Assembly: GCF_006968745.1 (NCBI RefSeq)
Contig: NZ_CP030118.1
Span: 3,546,674-3,610,673 of the forward strand
Reading direction: 5' to 3'
Origin: Brasilonema sennae CENA114
Lineage (GTDB): Bacteria > Cyanobacteriota > Cyanobacteriia > Cyanobacteriales > Nostocaceae
DNA length: 64,000 bases
Position numbers and translations under genes: made by a program. Every line of letters begins with the position of its first letter. The first letter of the stretch is position 1. The notes below the pieces were generated by a model. It ran no database searches and was not told where the DNA came from. It saw nothing but the letters and a program-made list of their open reading frames with translations. Positions 1-7,564 of the stretch are shown here, one piece after another.

Positions 1-1
1 T

Positions 2-388
2 GCGCCAGAAAAGACGCAAGTCAGTATCGAACGAGGTGCTGCTTGGTTAGTTGGGTGTCAAAACTCAGATGGTGGCTGGGGCGAAACTTGCCGCAGTTAC
101 AATGATCCAGCCCTCAAAGGACAAGGTCCCAGTACTGCTTCTCAAACAGCTTGGGCAATAATAGGCTTAATAGCAGCAGGTCAAGCAACTAGCAAGTTTG
201 CAAAGCTTGCTATGGAGAAGGGAATTAACTACCTGTTGGAAACTCAGCAGTCTGATGGGACTTGGTACGAGGCAGATTTTACAGGGACAGGGTTTCCTTG
301 TCATTTTTATCTGAAGTATCACCTCTATCAACAATATTTTCCTTTATTAGCTCTGGGTCACTATCAAGCGATATCAGAATTGTGGTGA
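2..388 (+). CDS. shc: Squalene-hopene cyclase, C-terminal part (gene runs off the left edge)
   Basis: The window opens in an uninterrupted frame of 128 codons ending at a TGA. It encodes the C-terminal part of a terpene cyclase of the squalene-hopene cyclase family, which folds squalene into hopanoids at the membrane. Two QW-type repeats are visible (QNSDGGWGE and QQSDGTWYE), and the segment GTGFPCHFYLKYHLYQQYFP is typical of the end of this family. The N-terminal ~500 residues, including the catalytic DXDD motif, lie outside the window, so the start and the active site cannot be checked. The next gene on this strand begins about 700 bp away. Confidence 0.9.
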   Translation, partial: APEKTQVSIERGAAWLVGCQNSDGGWGETCRSYNDPALKGQGPSTASQTAWAIIGLIAAGQATSKFAKLAMEKGINYLLETQQSDGTWYEADFTGTGFPCHFYLKYHLYQQYFPLLALGHYQAISELW

Positions 389-425
389 GAAGCTGGGTTA
401 CAGTTTAGGCGTCTGGTGAAAATAA

Positions 426-455
426 TGTAGAGACGTTACGTGTAACGTCTCTACA
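426..455. repeat. Near-perfect 30-bp palindrome
   Basis: TGTAGAGACGTTAC is followed after only GT by its exact reverse complement, giving two 14-nt arms. It lies about 40 bp after the squalene-hopene cyclase stop. Palindromes of the TGTAGAGACG type are common interspersed repeats in filamentous cyanobacteria. As RNA it would form a hairpin at the 3' end of the gene, but no T-run follows, so it is better called a repeat than a terminator. Confidence 0.7.
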
Positions 456-590
456 AAAGTTGTAGACAACGCACAACAAATTTCTGGAGATGTCTGGGGA
501 TATTCTGACTACTGTGTTCTGAGTTCTTCATGAACCTCCTTTGCACAAGCGTTCTGATTTTATCGGCACCGGATCTGTTTTGTGTGTGGC

Positions 591-625
591 AAAATAAAAA
601 AACCCCCTCGCTCGCGGGCAGGGGG
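591..625 (-). terminator. Terminator-like hairpin reading leftward, without an obvious gene
   Basis: CCCCCT (603-608) pairs with AGGGGG (620-625). Read on the minus strand the hairpin is followed by a long T-rich run (591-602), the layout of an intrinsic terminator. No minus-strand gene is seen to its right before 2497, so it may end an unannotated leftward transcript or be a stray repeat. Confidence 0.5.
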
Positions 626-747
626 AAAGGGCTGTAGTGAATCTAGGCACTAAACTGCCTAATGATTATATAAATACCAGTGAAATTAACTTATGCAGTT
701 GGAAGTGTTCCCAAAACCTGAGACTAGACGTAATTAGTGCTCCGGAC

Positions 748-787
748 TTTAGACTAATTTTCAGCATAAAACGTCAAATTCTTTACA
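748..787. repeat. Short dispersed repeat, copy 1
   Basis: About 40 bp beginning TTTAGACTAATTTT and containing TAAAAC, GTCAAA and TCTT in the same order and spacing as 13338-13379. Both copies are intergenic. Apart from this, the 389-1090 interval holds a palindrome, a leftward terminator-like hairpin, and a C-rich degenerate tandem tract around 974-1022 built on CACCCCTA units. No gene is seen in it. Confidence 0.4.
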
Positions 788-973
788 TATAACGAATTTT
801 GGAGAATTACCTCATTTGATAGTTAAGTAAAGGTCGCGAAGCTCAAAAGCCTTACAGAGACTAGAATTCTGAGAAATTTTGCATTTTTTTCAACTTTAGT
901 ATGACTTGATCTACAAAGTTTGTTCATCAAAACTCGATTGCGAGTCCTCAGCAACGAAACGCCGCATTTCTTC

Positions 974-1022
974 TACACCCCTATACCCCTACACCCCTAT
1001 AGCCTTACCCCCTTACACCCCT
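974..1022. repeat. C-rich degenerate short tandem repeat
   Basis: A run of CACCCCTA/TACCCCTA-like units lies about 70 bp before the next start codon. Such short tandemly repeated tracts are frequent between genes of heterocystous cyanobacteria. No coding or regulatory role is visible. Confidence 0.6.
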
Positions 1023-1090
1023 TTTTCCTGACTTTTCGTTTGTTTGCATCAGTCGTGTATTATTGACCAGTTGCATTAATTCTCAAATTT

Positions 1091-2377
1091 ATGAGTATTC
1101 CATTTCATCAAAAACTCGGACTCACAGTCACTTTTGCTACCTCATTATTTATCGGTTTAGCCAATAGTAATCTGTCTGCTCAGTCAAAAACCAAACAGTG
1201 GGAAAATTCTGTCCCACCTCAACAGCAAAATCCCTTAGACTCAAGTCAAAAAAAGACTCTTTTGGTTCAACAAACCTCATCTCAGAATTTAGAGAAACAA
1301 AACACTCGTCCCTCTGAGCAAAAGTCAGCAGCAACATCAACATATTATCAAGTTATAGACGAGTTAAAAAAATATAAATTTAGTGTTCACGGAAATCAGG
1401 TGTTCACTTCTGGAAAGTTACCAACAACGAAAGTTAATTTCAATCAATCAGACTTACTAACAGTTCTGGTTAACACTAGAAAGTATTATCAAAATTACGC
1501 TTCCGAAGACCAAAATGTTCTACGCACGGGAGTACTTGCGACTCAAGGAGTGACTGTAGAAGACATTCTTAAAACCTTAGACTTCATGATTAGTGTTTTG
1601 CAAGAAGATATTGCTAATAATCGAGCAACTCGTTTACAAGATTCTAATTTTATTAACACTAACTTTCGTGTTATTAAATGGTCTGCTTATCACTCTCCAA
1701 ACTCTAGTAAAAAGCAATTAAGAATTACAAAATATGCTGTTTTTACTCATTCAGCTTCTCACAAAAAAACTTCTAAATATAACATACCACTTTATAGCTT
1801 AAAAGATAACTCAACATCTGAAAAGTTCTATACAAAATATACAAAGCAGGATGTGTTATCAGGTATTTATGAACAAGGTGGGAAAGAATATGGAAAAGTG
1901 GAACCTCTTGCTTACTTAACCCGAGAAGGTTTTGAAGAAGCGCTGATGGAGGGAACAATACTTCTTAATTTTACGGATGGTTCTAAAGCGCTTTTTAATG
2001 TAGATAGAAGTAATGAAATGCCTTATCTTCGAGGAGTCACAGCTACATCACAAAAGCGCTATTGGTATTTTAGACAAGTGGATGATATCAAAGGTTATGG
2101 ATATAAGATAGATGCAAAAATTTCTATCAAACCAGGAGTGACTTTTGCAGGAGATGTCTTAAATATTGGTTTAGGTAGAGTGATTGTTCTTGAGTATCCT
2201 AAAGGTGGACGCAAACAACTACAACTAGGAGTCCTTGCAGATACAGGTGGGGCATTTTTACCTAATCTCCATCAACTCGATTTTTTGGCAGGTATTTTTC
2301 AAGGTAGACAAGATTTTGGGCAGTATACTAGGCAACTACCTGAATATGCTACGGCATATATTTTAGTGAAAAAGTGA
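1091..2377 (+). CDS. Secreted protein, possible 3D/MltA-like C-terminal domain
   Basis: A 428-residue protein with a clear signal peptide (hydrophobic core about residues 10-27, followed by SAQS), so it is probably exported to the periplasm or beyond. Residues ~30-75 are rich in Q, S and T and look like a linker. The last ~80 residues contain LGVLADTGGAFLPN followed by HQLDFLAG. This resembles the DTGGA...D..G pattern of the 3D double-psi barrel found in MltA lytic transglycosylases. That is a motif-level resemblance only, and the remainder was not recognised. The start has no strong Shine-Dalgarno, but the signal peptide fixes it. A MITE-like repeat lies 12 bp after the stop. Confidence 0.75.
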   Translation: MSIPFHQKLGLTVTFATSLFIGLANSNLSAQSKTKQWENSVPPQQQNPLDSSQKKTLLVQQTSSQNLEKQNTRPSEQKSAATSTYYQVIDELKKYKFSVHGNQVFTSGKLPTTKVNFNQSDLLTVLVNTRKYYQNYASEDQNVLRTGVLATQGVTVEDILKTLDFMISVLQEDIANNRATRLQDSNFINTNFRVIKWSAYHSPNSSKKQLRITKYAVFTHSASHKKTSKYNIPLYSLKDNSTSEKFYTKYTKQDVLSGIYEQGGKEYGKVEPLAYLTREGFEEALMEGTILLNFTDGSKALFNVDRSNEMPYLRGVTATSQKRYWYFRQVDDIKGYGYKIDAKISIKPGVTFAGDVLNIGLGRVIVLEYPKGGRKQLQLGVLADTGGAFLPNLHQLDFLAGIFQGRQDFGQYTRQLPEYATAYILVKK

Positions 2378-2388
2378 ACAAAGAGTTT

Positions 2389-2478
2389 CAGGACTTACGC
2401 AAAAATAACGTAGTTACGTCATTGCGACGTAAGTCGTAACTACAGTCTTGTTCTTTCGTAACTCGTGCGTAAGTCCTG
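2389..2478. mobile_element. MITE-like element, 90 bp, with 13-bp terminal inverted repeats
   Basis: CAGGACTTACGCA at the left end is matched exactly by TGCGTAAGTCCTG at the right end. Internal sub-repeats (AACGTAGTTACGTC and GACGTAAGTCGTAACTAC) are also inverted, so the whole piece can fold into one hairpin. It has no coding capacity. It lies between two convergent genes, as small non-autonomous elements of this terminal type commonly do in Nostoc-like genomes. Confidence 0.75.
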
Positions 2479-2496
2479 GGTTTTTTCAACCACAAT

Positions 2497-3213
2497 CTAA
2501 TACTCCTGTATTAGTGGATGAAGCATCAGTTCATCAATGACTACATGTGACGGTGCACTGAGCGTATAAATAATGGCATCAGCAACGTCGTATGCGCTCA
2601 GCCATCCTTGATGTGCGGAATCTCCCTGAGGTTGTGCATGGAATGATGTGTCAACCAAACCTGGAAAGATAGTGCTTACCTTAATGCCAAATCGTCGAAC
2701 CTCTTTGCGTAAAGCCATCGAGAAGGCATCTTGAGCGAATTTTGTCGCACAGTAGGCAGTTCCTCCGTCAAACACCCGTTTTGATACATCGGATGCAACC
2801 ATCACAATGTGTCCGTTTCCTTGCCGCTTCATATGCGGCACAACCTCACGCGAAAACAAAAAGGTACCTGTGACATTAGTATCAAAAAGCTGCTGCCATT
2901 CCCCAAGAGAATACTGTTCAACTTCGCCAAATTTTCCTATGCCTGCATTGTTCACAAGAATATCAATGGAACCGAAACGTTCAAGGCAGTGTTGAACGGT
3001 AGAGACAACAAAAGGTTCTGCGGCAACGTCCCCGGCAAAGACTTCACATTCATGTCCCTGCTTTTGTAGGTGTGCTTTGAGTTCACCTAAGAGTTCACTT
3101 GAGCGAGCAACTAACGCAAAGCGAACCGTATTATGTGTTTCAAGCCTCGACACCAGCGCTTTGCCGATGCCTTTTGTGGCTCCTGTGATGAGGATTGTTT
3201 TATCTTCTAGCAT
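2497..3213 (-). CDS. Short-chain dehydrogenase/reductase
   Basis: A 238-residue classical SDR. The nucleotide-binding TGATKGIG motif is at residues 10-17, NNAG near 88-91, a serine at 141, and the catalytic YxxxK at Tyr154/Lys158. All four catalytic elements are present, so it should be an active NAD(P)H-dependent cytosolic oxidoreductase. Closest in style are 3-oxoacyl-ACP-reductase-like SDRs, but the substrate cannot be read from sequence. The length is normal for the family. It stands alone on the minus strand, convergent with the secreted protein to its left, with no sign of an operon. Confidence 0.9.
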   Translation of the reverse strand: MLEDKTILITGATKGIGKALVSRLETHNTVRFALVARSSELLGELKAHLQKQGHECEVFAGDVAAEPFVVSTVQHCLERFGSIDILVNNAGIGKFGEVEQYSLGEWQQLFDTNVTGTFLFSREVVPHMKRQGNGHIVMVASDVSKRVFDGGTAYCATKFAQDAFSMALRKEVRRFGIKVSTIFPGLVDTSFHAQPQGDSAHQGWLSAYDVADAIIYTLSAPSHVVIDELMLHPLIQEY

Positions 3214-3353
3214 GAATACATTACTCTGCTATGGCAAACAAGTGCAAACCATTTTTTGGTCTGGCATTGTTATCCTTCTTTTCTACAACAAACATCTTAA
3301 TATGCAATATTTCTACATTTAACGACACAATTTAACTATGAAGAGACAGTCAT

Positions 3354-3929
3354 ATGAAACGATTAATTATTATTATGCTGAAGCGAAACCTCCTCATTGT
3401 CACGTTCATGTCTTTTTTGATACTTATAAGCATGACGATTGTGCAAACTCCTGCATCGTCGAGTAATTCCTTTCCTCAGAACTGGCAAGGCACATGGAGC
3501 GGCACAATGTTCAATAGCCCTGTACAAGGGCGGTCTCAAACTGTACCAATGACACTCCGAATTCAGCCAATCTCTAACAATCCCATGCGCTACAGTTGGC
3601 AAATCACTTACGGAACGGGGGCGAAAAAGCTGGTACGTAATTATGAGTTAGTTGCTAAGGATCAGGGTGCTAGTCATTTTGTGATTGACGAGAAAGATGG
3701 AACTCTCATTGATGCGTGGTGGGTTGGGGACAGACTCTACAGTCAATTCAGAGTCAAAAATAGATTACTCAATACACAATATGAGCGACAAAGTAATCGG
3801 CTTCACTATGAACTGGTGACCTATCAGTCGGTGAGTTCTGCCCAAGGGGAGAATGAGCAGCAAAAAGTTCCTTTCGAGAGTTACCAATTACAGGTTGTTC
3901 AGTCTGCTGAACTATCGCTCGCGAAGTAG
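3354..3929 (+). CDS. Exported protein of unknown function
   Basis: A 191-residue protein that starts with a basic, strongly hydrophobic segment (residues ~5-33, ending TPASSS), a signal peptide or membrane anchor. An internal methionine at residue 8 (MLKRNLL) could be the true start. The mature part contains WQGTWSGTMFNSP, then alternating polar/hydrophobic strands (MRYSWQITYG, ELVAKDQG, HFVIDEKDG). This suggests an all-beta, lipocalin- or avidin-like fold. The family was not recognised, and no partner is evident from the neighbours. Confidence 0.7.
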   Translation: MKRLIIIMLKRNLLIVTFMSFLILISMTIVQTPASSSNSFPQNWQGTWSGTMFNSPVQGRSQTVPMTLRIQPISNNPMRYSWQITYGTGAKKLVRNYELVAKDQGASHFVIDEKDGTLIDAWWVGDRLYSQFRVKNRLLNTQYERQSNRLHYELVTYQSVSSAQGENEQQKVPFESYQLQVVQSAELSLAK

Positions 3930-4377
3930 TGATTGTCTCTGGTGTTGATGAAAGGATTTATTTTATTTTGCAGTACGAGTTGCACAGCCCGCTTCGGTAA
4001 TCAAGTAAGGAGTTTTCCGGCTCCCAAAACCCGTCTTGCAAAATTGCGATGGTTCCAAATCAAGCTTTTTTGGCCCACATTTTATAATCTCCATATACTA
4101 CATGATGACTCTTTTGTCAACCCTTTTAAGTGTCTTAACTGTCTTAAGTGTCTTAACTGTCTTATTTTCAATTTCTTATACCAATCCCATTTGATTTGTA
4201 AAAATTTCCAATACCACCAAACCCTGTTTCTCAAAGGAACTCGGTTCCTCTGTGCTCAGGAATTATTTAAGATTGCTATATCATTATTTCTTAACTGTCT
4301 TAACTGTCCTTGCATTTATAACCGGATACCTGCTATACGTTAATTGGGTAACAAAAAAGTCCCAAGGAGAAAATATC
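3930..4377 (+). other. Non-coding leader region with 9-bp tandem repeats
   Basis: No convincing gene. A 9-bp unit, TGTCTTAAC or TGTCTTAAG, is repeated four times at 4127-4164 and again in part at 4288-4311. Open frames here read mainly through the repeat and look spurious. This is presumably the promoter and leader region of the microviridin precursor genes. AAGGAGA at 4364-4370, 7 nt before the ATG at 4378, is a strong ribosome binding site. Confidence 0.6.
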
Positions 4378-4521
4378 ATGTCTAAAAATACAGTCGTCAA
4401 ACCATCGGATGTGAAAGCGGTACCTTTCTTCGCCCGCTTTTTGGAGGAACAAGCATCTCAAGAGTCAAATACTGCTCCAGTCCAGACTTTAAAGTATCCT
4501 TCTGATTGGGAAGATTACTAA
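4378..4521 (+). CDS. mdnA: Microviridin precursor peptide 1
   Basis: A 47-residue precursor for a ribosomally made, post-translationally cyclised depsipeptide protease inhibitor. The leader contains PFFARFLEEQ (residues 17-26), the helix recognised by the ATP-grasp ligases. The core ends TLKYPSDWEDY. By analogy with microviridins, Thr37-Asp43 and Ser42-Glu45 would form lactones and Lys39-Asp46 the lactam. The lactam acceptor is Asp where the best-known microviridins have Glu. The ATG was chosen because AAGGAGA lies just upstream; a longer in-frame start at 4252 would only add repeat-encoded residues. A second precursor follows 94 bp later. Confidence 0.95.
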   Translation: MSKNTVVKPSDVKAVPFFARFLEEQASQESNTAPVQTLKYPSDWEDY

Positions 4522-4615
4522 ATAAGTGTGAGCTTAATCTAAAATTAAGGCAGTTGCAGTTGTTAAATAACTAAAAACTCCTGATTGCTATCAACCAAGT
4601 TCGAGAGAAAATCCC

Positions 4616-4774
4616 ATGTCTGAAAATACGATCATAAAACCATCGGATGTAAAAGCGGCACCTTTCTTCGCCCGCTTTTTGGAAGAACAAGGAGTTCAAC
4701 AGTCAGATGAGGATAAGCCACAGACTCCTCCTCCCTTCACTTTTAAGTATCCTTCCGATTGGGAAGATCGTTAA
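4616..4774 (+). CDS. mdnA: Microviridin precursor peptide 2
   Basis: A 52-residue paralogue of the preceding gene. Its leader is nearly identical (KPSDVKAAPFFARFLEEQ), its linker is longer and proline-rich (TPPPF), and its core is TFKYPSDWEDR. The ring-forming Thr, Lys, Ser, Asp, Glu and Asp are all kept. The last residue is Arg instead of an aromatic, which would give the product a charged tail. The copied unit includes the 3' flank: AAATAAG, AAGGCAGTTG and AAATAACT recur after both genes. This points to a recent tandem duplication followed by divergence of the core. The ribosome site (GAGAGA) is weaker than in copy 1. Confidence 0.95.
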   Translation: MSENTIIKPSDVKAAPFFARFLEEQGVQQSDEDKPQTPPPFTFKYPSDWEDR

Positions 4775-4842
4775 ATAAGCGTGTTGTTCAACTAAAATGA
4801 AGGCAGTTGGAGTTATTAAATAACTGAAAACTCTTTATTAAG

Positions 4843-4891
4843 GCGTGCTCATTACCATATTAACGGTACCATTAAATGGTAATGAGCATGC
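4843..4891 (+). promoter_or_regulatory. Strong hairpin between precursors and ligase genes
   Basis: GCGTGCTCATTACCAT (4843-4858) pairs with ATGGTAATGAGCATGC (4876-4891), with one G-T wobble. The loop, 4859-4875, itself contains TTAACGGTACC. Lying between short precursor genes and the biosynthetic genes, it could be a partial terminator or an RNA stabiliser that keeps precursor mRNA in excess over enzyme mRNA. No clean U-tract follows, so the function is inferred only. Confidence 0.5.
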
Positions 4892-4934
4892 TTTACCAAT
4901 CAAAGAAAAGTAATAAGTTTTTCCCAAATACAAG

Positions 4935-4977
4935 TAGGATATTGTGGTGCGTTAGCGAGAAGGCATAACGCATCCTA
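4935..4977. repeat. Hairpin-forming dispersed repeat (TGCGTTA...TAACGCA)
   Basis: TAGGAT...ATCCTA encloses TGCGTTA...TAACGCA. The type is a common cyanobacterial intergenic repeat, and a related GGTGCGTTAGGC piece occurs near 6152. It lies about 90 bp before the ligase start codon. Confidence 0.5.
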
Positions 4978-5067
4978 TTGGTGTAGCAAGACTAAATTAA
5001 GATTGGATCATTCATTTTTTGGTAGTCTTTAATATATTCGTCGTAAAACTCTTAAAGCAAATGTTTT

Positions 5068-6063
5068 ATGCACTCGTCGCGTGACGTTATTTTATTAATC
5101 ACTCACAGTGGTGATTTCTTCACAATAGATAGAGTGGCAGAAGCTTTGTCAAAAAAAGGGGCGCAACCATTCCGCCTTGACACTGATAAGTTTCCGCTAG
5201 AAGTTCAATTGACAGCACACTTTGAAAAATCCAAAAGCTATCACACGTTGAAGTATGGTACACGCTCTATCAGTACACAGCAGGTGCAAGCTGTTTGGAT
5301 GCGACGCATTTGGGAACCAGAACTGAGTAAAGAATTGGCTCCACAGTTCCGAGATGCCTGTATTAGAGAATCACAAGCAACTTTGGATGGTTTTTGGGAC
5401 AGCCTTAAAGAAGCCCGTTGGGTAGATGATTTGGAATGCATAAATGCTGGACAAAATAAACTGCGTCAACTGCGGGTTGCGTCTGAAGTAGGTTTTACTA
5501 TCCCCCAGACTCTTGTCACCAACAAAGCTGAAGCCGCACGGGAGTTTTTCCAACAAGTCAACGGAAAAATGGTGAGTAAGCTATTAACTCCTCTTTCCTA
5601 CGGTATGCAAGTTACCAACTCTTTCTTCCTTTACACCAGCACTGTAAAAGAGGAAGACTTGCTTGATGCTGAGTCACTGCGCTATTGCCCAATGGTTTTT
5701 CAAGAGCAAATTCCTAAGCAGTCGGAATTGCGGGTGGTGTATGTGAATGGCAATGTCTTTGTGGGGGCACTAGATGCAGATGTTTATTCAGCAGCTAAAG
5801 TTGATTGGCGTAAACCTGGTGTTGATGTTGGCGCATGGCAACACCATGAACTTCCTGATGAAGTCGTCAGCCGTCTCAAAACTTTTATGGGTAAATTTGG
5901 GCTTTTGTTTGGGGCGTTAGATTTCATTGTCACGCCATCAGGTGAATATGTGTTTTTGGAAGTTAACCCCGTAGGAGAGTGGGGAATGCTGGAACGAGAT
6001 TTGGACTTGCCGATTTCGAGTGTGATCGCAGATGCCCTACTTCAAAAAAACGATGAAGGCTAA
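5068..6063 (+). CDS. mdnB: Microviridin ATP-grasp ligase, lactam-forming type (MdnB)
   Basis: A 331-residue RimK-like ATP-grasp ligase. It starts with the family's VILLITHSGDFFTIDRVAEA segment and FRLDTDKFP. The C-terminal metal-binding stretch EVNPVGEWG (about residues 298-306) is intact. In characterised clusters this enzyme acts after the lactone-forming ligase, closing the Lys-Glu/Asp amide on the leader-bound precursor. It was assigned as MdnB rather than MdnC because the second ligase downstream matches the recalled MdnC sequence far better. It is collinear with the precursors and the next ligase, with 147 bp before the latter. Confidence 0.93.
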   Translation: MHSSRDVILLITHSGDFFTIDRVAEALSKKGAQPFRLDTDKFPLEVQLTAHFEKSKSYHTLKYGTRSISTQQVQAVWMRRIWEPELSKELAPQFRDACIRESQATLDGFWDSLKEARWVDDLECINAGQNKLRQLRVASEVGFTIPQTLVTNKAEAAREFFQQVNGKMVSKLLTPLSYGMQVTNSFFLYTSTVKEEDLLDAESLRYCPMVFQEQIPKQSELRVVYVNGNVFVGALDADVYSAAKVDWRKPGVDVGAWQHHELPDEVVSRLKTFMGKFGLLFGALDFIVTPSGEYVFLEVNPVGEWGMLERDLDLPISSVIADALLQKNDEG

Positions 6064-6210
6064 ACAGTTACTGTAGGGTATGTTAGGCGCATCATTTGAA
6101 ATGATTTGTCACCCAAAACATGAGCATAGCGCCCAACGTACCGCGATACAATATGGTGCGTTAGGCTGAAGCCACCCGACTAGTGGTATCAAGATAAAAT
6201 CTAAAATAAA

Positions 6211-7191
6211 ATGACAGTTTTAATCATTACTTTTAGCAAAGACAACGAGAGTATTCCTCTGGTGATCAAAGCGATTGAGGCTAAAGGAGAAAAAGCATTT
6301 CGTTTTGACACAGACAGATTTCCCACTGAAGTGCAGCTAGATATTTATCAGGGTGATTCTGAGCGAATCATTATTACTGATGGCGAACAGAAGCTTGATT
6401 TGAGTGAAGTGTCTTCAGTTTGGTACCGACGGATGCGCTACGGGCAAAAAATTCCTGACACGATGGACAAGCAATTTAGAGACGCTTCAATTGAGGAAAC
6501 TCGCCGCACTGTTAGGGGTATGATTGCCAGCATCAAGGGATTCCACTTCGACAAAATGTCAAATGTTGATGTTACCAATAATAAGCAATTACAACTGCAA
6601 GTTGCACGAGAAGTTGGTCTTTTGACTCCGCGTACCCTGACTACAAACAATCCAGAAGCTGTGAAGCTATTTGCCCAAGAGTGTAAAGAGCAGGGTATCA
6701 TCACAAAAATGCTTTCTTCTTTTGCCATCTATGGTGAGAAGGGAGAAGAAATGGTTGTTTTCACCAATCCAGTTACAGATGATGATCTGGAGAATCTGGA
6801 AGGACTGCGTTTCTGTCCGATGACATTTCAAGAAAATGTGCCAAAGGCGCTGGAGTTGCGAACAACTATTGTGGGACACCGTGTATTTACAGCTGCAGTA
6901 GACTCGCAAAGTTTGGAGGGATCTGCTTTTGATTGGCGCAAAGAGGGAAGGGCGTTGAGTAACGCTTGGAAACCCTACGATTTGCCGGAAGACGTTGAGA
7001 AAAAACTTCTCAAACTCATGGCTTCTTTTGGCTTAAACTATGGGGCAATAGATATTATTGTTACACCGGATGGTCGGCACGTATTCCTTGAGGTTAACCC
7101 AGTTGGGGAGTTTTTTTGGATGGAGGTGTTTTCACCACACTTCCCGATTTCCCAAGCAATTGCGGAAATTCTACTAACTACCAAAAAATAA
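6211..7191 (+). CDS. mdnC: Microviridin ATP-grasp ligase, lactone-forming type (MdnC)
   Basis: A 326-residue ATP-grasp ligase whose N-terminus (MTVLIITFSKDNESIPLVIK), FRFDTDRFPTEV and EVNPVGEFFWMEV correspond closely to the MdnC enzymes known to install the two ester rings. It binds the PFFARFLE leader helix and activates Asp/Glu side chains with ATP. The length matches the family and all visible ATP-grasp features are kept. It lies 147 bp behind mdnB; the gap carries degenerate GTGCGTTAGGC-type repeat material. It is probably co-transcribed with mdnB. Confidence 0.95.
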   Translation: MTVLIITFSKDNESIPLVIKAIEAKGEKAFRFDTDRFPTEVQLDIYQGDSERIIITDGEQKLDLSEVSSVWYRRMRYGQKIPDTMDKQFRDASIEETRRTVRGMIASIKGFHFDKMSNVDVTNNKQLQLQVAREVGLLTPRTLTTNNPEAVKLFAQECKEQGIITKMLSSFAIYGEKGEEMVVFTNPVTDDDLENLEGLRFCPMTFQENVPKALELRTTIVGHRVFTAAVDSQSLEGSAFDWRKEGRALSNAWKPYDLPEDVEKKLLKLMASFGLNYGAIDIIVTPDGRHVFLEVNPVGEFFWMEVFSPHFPISQAIAEILLTTKK

Positions 7192-7210
7192 ATTATCGAA
7201 TCTGAATTTG

Positions 7211-7337
7211 TATAGCCGTTGCCAGGTAGCTTAGGACATGAACTAATACCAGTTATCAGTTACCAGTTACCAGTTATCACTTTCCCTATTCCCTATTCCC
7301 TCTTAAGAGCGTCCTAATAGAGTTGGCTATAGCTATA
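7211..7337. repeat. Dispersed 120-130-bp element, copy 1
   Basis: It starts TATAGCCGTTGCCAGGTAG, runs through TTAGGACATGAACTAAT, and ends GTCCTAATAGAGTTGGCTAT AGCTATA. The same two ends occur at 60083-60203 around an unrelated centre. In this copy the centre consists of AGTTAYC and TTCCCTA tandem repeats. The ends are imperfect inverted repeats. It is flanked by GAATTTGTA on both sides (7204-7212 and 7341-7349), possibly a target duplication. Confidence 0.65.
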
Positions 7338-7564
7338 TCAGAATTTGTAGTGGTTGTCTTGAATGTTAAGCGATCGCAAGAGAGTAAGAGACGCGTTTCG
7401 GAGTGTAGCAAACAAAAAAACCCAACAACAGAGTGCAGAGTTGATTGAAAACTGGTATAAATAAAGCGAGAAATTTATTTCTTCAAGTGGCTCGTGGTTT
7501 TAAACCATAGAGTCAGCTTTCTGTAAATGCGTATTAATTCTCTCAAATGACTATATTTTGAAAT

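Noticed and set aside
3933..4343. 136-codon open frame before the microviridin precursors
   Set aside because: It reads through the 9-bp tandem repeats (giving KCLNCLKCLNCL), has no ribosome site or recognisable domain, and overlaps the precursor leader region.
4252..4377. Longer N-terminus for microviridin precursor 1
   Set aside because: The ATG at 4378 has a strong ribosome site and gives a normal-length precursor matching the second copy.
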